Shown here: positions 13,080-14,354 of the stretch, in pieces | Numbering within the stretch: position 1 is the stretch's first letter | Layout: every line of letters starts with the position of its first letter | DNA from: Nitrososphaera sp. | Lineage (GTDB): Archaea; Thermoproteota; Nitrososphaeria; Nitrososphaerales; Nitrososphaeraceae | Length of the DNA stretch: 14,354 bases | Assembly (NCBI GenBank): GCA_023252395.1 | Contig: JAJPDY010000009.1 | Coordinates: 1 to 14,354, forward strand | Reading direction: 5' to 3' | Made by a program: the position numbers and the translations under genes | Notes under the pieces: model-generated | The model's database searches: none | What the model was told of the DNA's origin: nothing | The model's input: the letters and a program-made list of their open reading frames with translations, nothing else

Positions 13080-14108
13080 ATGTTTCCAATCCATGATGAT
13101 ACGCAGCGCATGCATGGCAGGCCGTACCTGAACTATGGCATGATTGCGGCAAATGTTGTTGTGTTCATTTGGCAGATCAGCGTCGACCCTTCGTGCATAA
13201 TCGGGTGCCAGAACGAGCAGCTATTTTTCCAGTACGGATCCGTGCCTGACATTATCTTTAACGATCCGGTGCACGGGATTCCGACCATCTTTACTTCGAT
13301 GTTCATGCACGGAGGCATCGCCCACATTTTTGGCAACATGATCTTTTTGTTTGTGTTTGGCGACAATATCGAGGATAGGTACGGCAGGATAAAGTACGTC
13401 CTGATATACCTCGCATGGGGAGTAGCGGCTGCTCTTTTGCACAGCGCGATCGCAGTAGCTACAACAGAAGGCAACATCCCAGCAGTCGGGGCGTCAGGAG
13501 CAATTTCCGGTGTGCTCGGGGCATACCTTGTAATGTACCCAAGGGCCAGAATCTTTACGATAATAGCTGCGTTTTTCATAACCACGGTCAGAATCCCTGT
13601 TCTGATATTCATCCCGTTCTGGTTTGCCATGCAGGTGATCTTTGGACTTTTGGGCCAGTTCGGGCCGGCAGGAGGCGCAGACACCGGCGTGGCATATTTT
13701 GCCCACATTGGCGGGTTTGTGGCAGGAGCCGCATCCGGCCTTGCGTGGAGAGCACTTCCTGACTCTATAAAGTACAAGGGCGCTATCAGCGCCGGAGCTG
13801 GCGCAAAGCCGGGATGGAACCCGATGACAAGAAAGGCGCGGCCAAGGATAGAAGATGTGTCGCCTGTGTCGGCGCCAGAAGTGATAGAAGGACCCGACTA
13901 CTACGAAGTAATTGCCGAGGTAAGAGGAGTCTCTGATGCCTCTGACATCAGCGCAAGCTACGAGGCAGGGAGCAGGCAGGTGAGGATAGTGGCAAACGGC
14001 TCGAAAAAGTACGAGCTATTGGCAAAGCTGCCCGACACCGCGACAAACCCAGTAGTTAAATACATACAGTACCTCAACGGGATAGCCCGAATCCGGCTTG
14101 CAAAATAG
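13080..14108 (+). CDS. Rhomboid-family intramembrane serine protease with C-terminal alpha-crystallin-like domain
   Basis: A 342-residue membrane protein. Residues about 16-225 form a six-helix rhomboid core. HGGIAHIFGN gives His82 and the oxyanion Asn86, GASGAISG gives nucleophile Ser139 in the fourth helix, and YFAHIGG gives catalytic His209, so the enzyme should be active in cleaving membrane-embedded substrates. After a linker (about 226-270), residues 272-342 form a soluble domain. Its pattern, YYEVIAEVRGV, then an acidic stretch and VRIVANG, then YELLAKLPD and a closing YLNGIARIRLAK, resembles the alpha-crystallin domain of small heat-shock proteins (compare the family's NGVLxIxLPK). 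The assignment of this tail is by eye. An AGAGGT sequence lies 13 bases before the ATG; Met11 is a possible alternative start. The downstream neighbour is a thermosome gene with its own promoter. Confidence 0.9.
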   Translation: MFPIHDDTQRMHGRPYLNYGMIAANVVVFIWQISVDPSCIIGCQNEQLFFQYGSVPDIIFNDPVHGIPTIFTSMFMHGGIAHIFGNMIFLFVFGDNIEDRYGRIKYVLIYLAWGVAAALLHSAIAVATTEGNIPAVGASGAISGVLGAYLVMYPRARIFTIIAAFFITTVRIPVLIFIPFWFAMQVIFGLLGQFGPAGGADTGVAYFAHIGGFVAGAASGLAWRALPDSIKYKGAISAGAGAKPGWNPMTRKARPRIEDVSPVSAPEVIEGPDYYEVIAEVRGVSDASDISASYEAGSRQVRIVANGSKKYELLAKLPDTATNPVVKYIQYLNGIARIRLAK

Positions 14109-14123
14109 CATATAACCTTACAG

Positions 14124-14187
14124 CAAATTTAAAATAACCCGCAGAGACCCTTTAATTTTACAATTTTAGGAGGAATGTGAGGAGAAA
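14124..14187 (+). promoter_or_regulatory. Promoter and leader of the thermosome gene
   Basis: Two TATA-like elements are present: AAATTTAAAATAA (14126-14138) and TTTAATTTTA (14151-14160). Two purine-rich Shine-Dalgarno-like sites follow, AGGAGG at 14168-14173 and GAGGAG at 14179-14184. They are separated by ATGTGA (14175-14180), a start codon followed directly by a stop. Transcription from the first box would give a leader of about 30 bases containing both sites. The second would start close to the second site. Confidence 0.5.
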
Positions 14188-14354
14188 ATGTCAATACAAC
14201 AAGGTTCAGCTGGTGGCGTCCCGGTGTTGATTCTGAAGGAAGGGGCATCGCAGACAAAGGGTCGCGACGCACAAAAGAACAACATTACCGCTGCAAAGCT
14301 GATTTCAGAGATAGTTAGAAGTTCACTTGGCCCAAGAGGCATGGACAAGATGCT
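14188..14354 (+). CDS. Thermosome subunit (group II chaperonin), 5' part only
   Basis: The first 55 codons of an archaeal group II chaperonin, the ATP-driven double-ring folding machine of the cytoplasm related to eukaryotic CCT. The visible part shows the family's N-terminal strand [19 protein letters not shown] and the helix [24 protein letters not shown], whose LGPRGMDKM (47-55) leads into the nucleotide-binding site. The ATG at 14188 follows GAGGAG by three bases and AGGAGG by 14, and no in-frame alternative lies upstream. The gene runs off the window edge, so completeness and subunit type (alpha or beta) cannot be judged. Confidence 0.95.
   Translation, partial: MSIQQGSAGGVPVLILKEGASQTKGRDAQKNNITAAKLISEIVRSSLGPRGMDKM

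Noticed and set aside
12796..13111. Two overlapping minus-strand frames opposite the zinc-finger gene
   Set aside because: The plus-strand frame has a perfect C2H2 pattern, start and promoter; the minus-strand products are arginine- and cysteine-rich without any known pattern.
13133..13777. A 214-codon open frame antisense to the rhomboid gene
   Set aside because: It mirrors the membrane-protein codons of the rhomboid core, has no promoter or ribosome site and shows no recognisable domain.
1..14354. CRISPR array, tRNA or rRNA genes, insertion sequences, attachment sites
   Set aside because: No regularly spaced repeats, cloverleaf-like sequence, transposase or integrase reading frame, or flanking target duplication was seen, and all gaps between genes are 141 bases or shorter.

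Overview
The window is a stretch of archaeal chromosome, most likely from an ammonia-oxidising thaumarchaeon of the Nitrososphaera type. The reasons are the archaeal or eukaryal-type ribosomal proteins (L7Ae, S28e, L24e, archaeal L11), an archaeal aIF5B, a group II chaperonin (thermosome), T-rich TATA boxes about 25-30 bases ahead of start codons with very short or absent leaders, a stand-alone Lrp/AsnC ligand-binding protein, a FilR1-like regulator and a tiny C2H2 zinc-finger protein. Base composition looks moderate, with GC-rich third positions. The genus is inferred from general resemblance, not from a search.

Layout. Positions 60-1448 hold a phosphoglucosamine/phosphomannomutase gene. Positions 1490-4590 are a translation operon in the classic archaeal order L7Ae - S28e - L24e - Ndk - aIF5B, with gaps of 4-18 bases and Shine-Dalgarno sites inside the operon. 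It converges on a thioredoxin gene (4596-4955, minus). Then comes a very large secreted, membrane-anchored subtilisin-family protease (5015-9682, minus), followed by ribosomal protein L11 (9765-10247, minus). A divergent promoter region separates L11 from a winged-helix regulator (10354-11166), which is followed by a 76-residue stand-alone Lrp-type RAM domain (11206-11436). An MFS transporter (11437-12714, minus) abuts the RAM gene stop-to-stop. The right end has a 57-codon C2H2 zinc-finger gene (12856-13029), a rhomboid-family gene with an extra C-terminal domain (13080-14108), and the first 55 codons of a thermosome subunit (14188 to the window end).

How the genes fit together. The left half is translation (ribosomal proteins, initiation factor, NTP supply through Ndk). 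The right half is enriched in protein quality control and regulation: thioredoxin, an extracellular subtilase, an intramembrane rhomboid protease with what looks like a small-heat-shock-protein (alpha-crystallin-like) tail, and a thermosome.

The two observations most worth checking are: (1) a box C/D-like kink-turn sequence in the short leader of the L7Ae mRNA, overlapping its Shine-Dalgarno site, which suggests L7Ae represses its own translation; and (2) the rhomboid plus alpha-crystallin-like fusion directly upstream of the thermosome gene. I see no tRNA, rRNA, CRISPR, insertion sequence, intein or prophage in the window. No gap between genes exceeds 150 bases.
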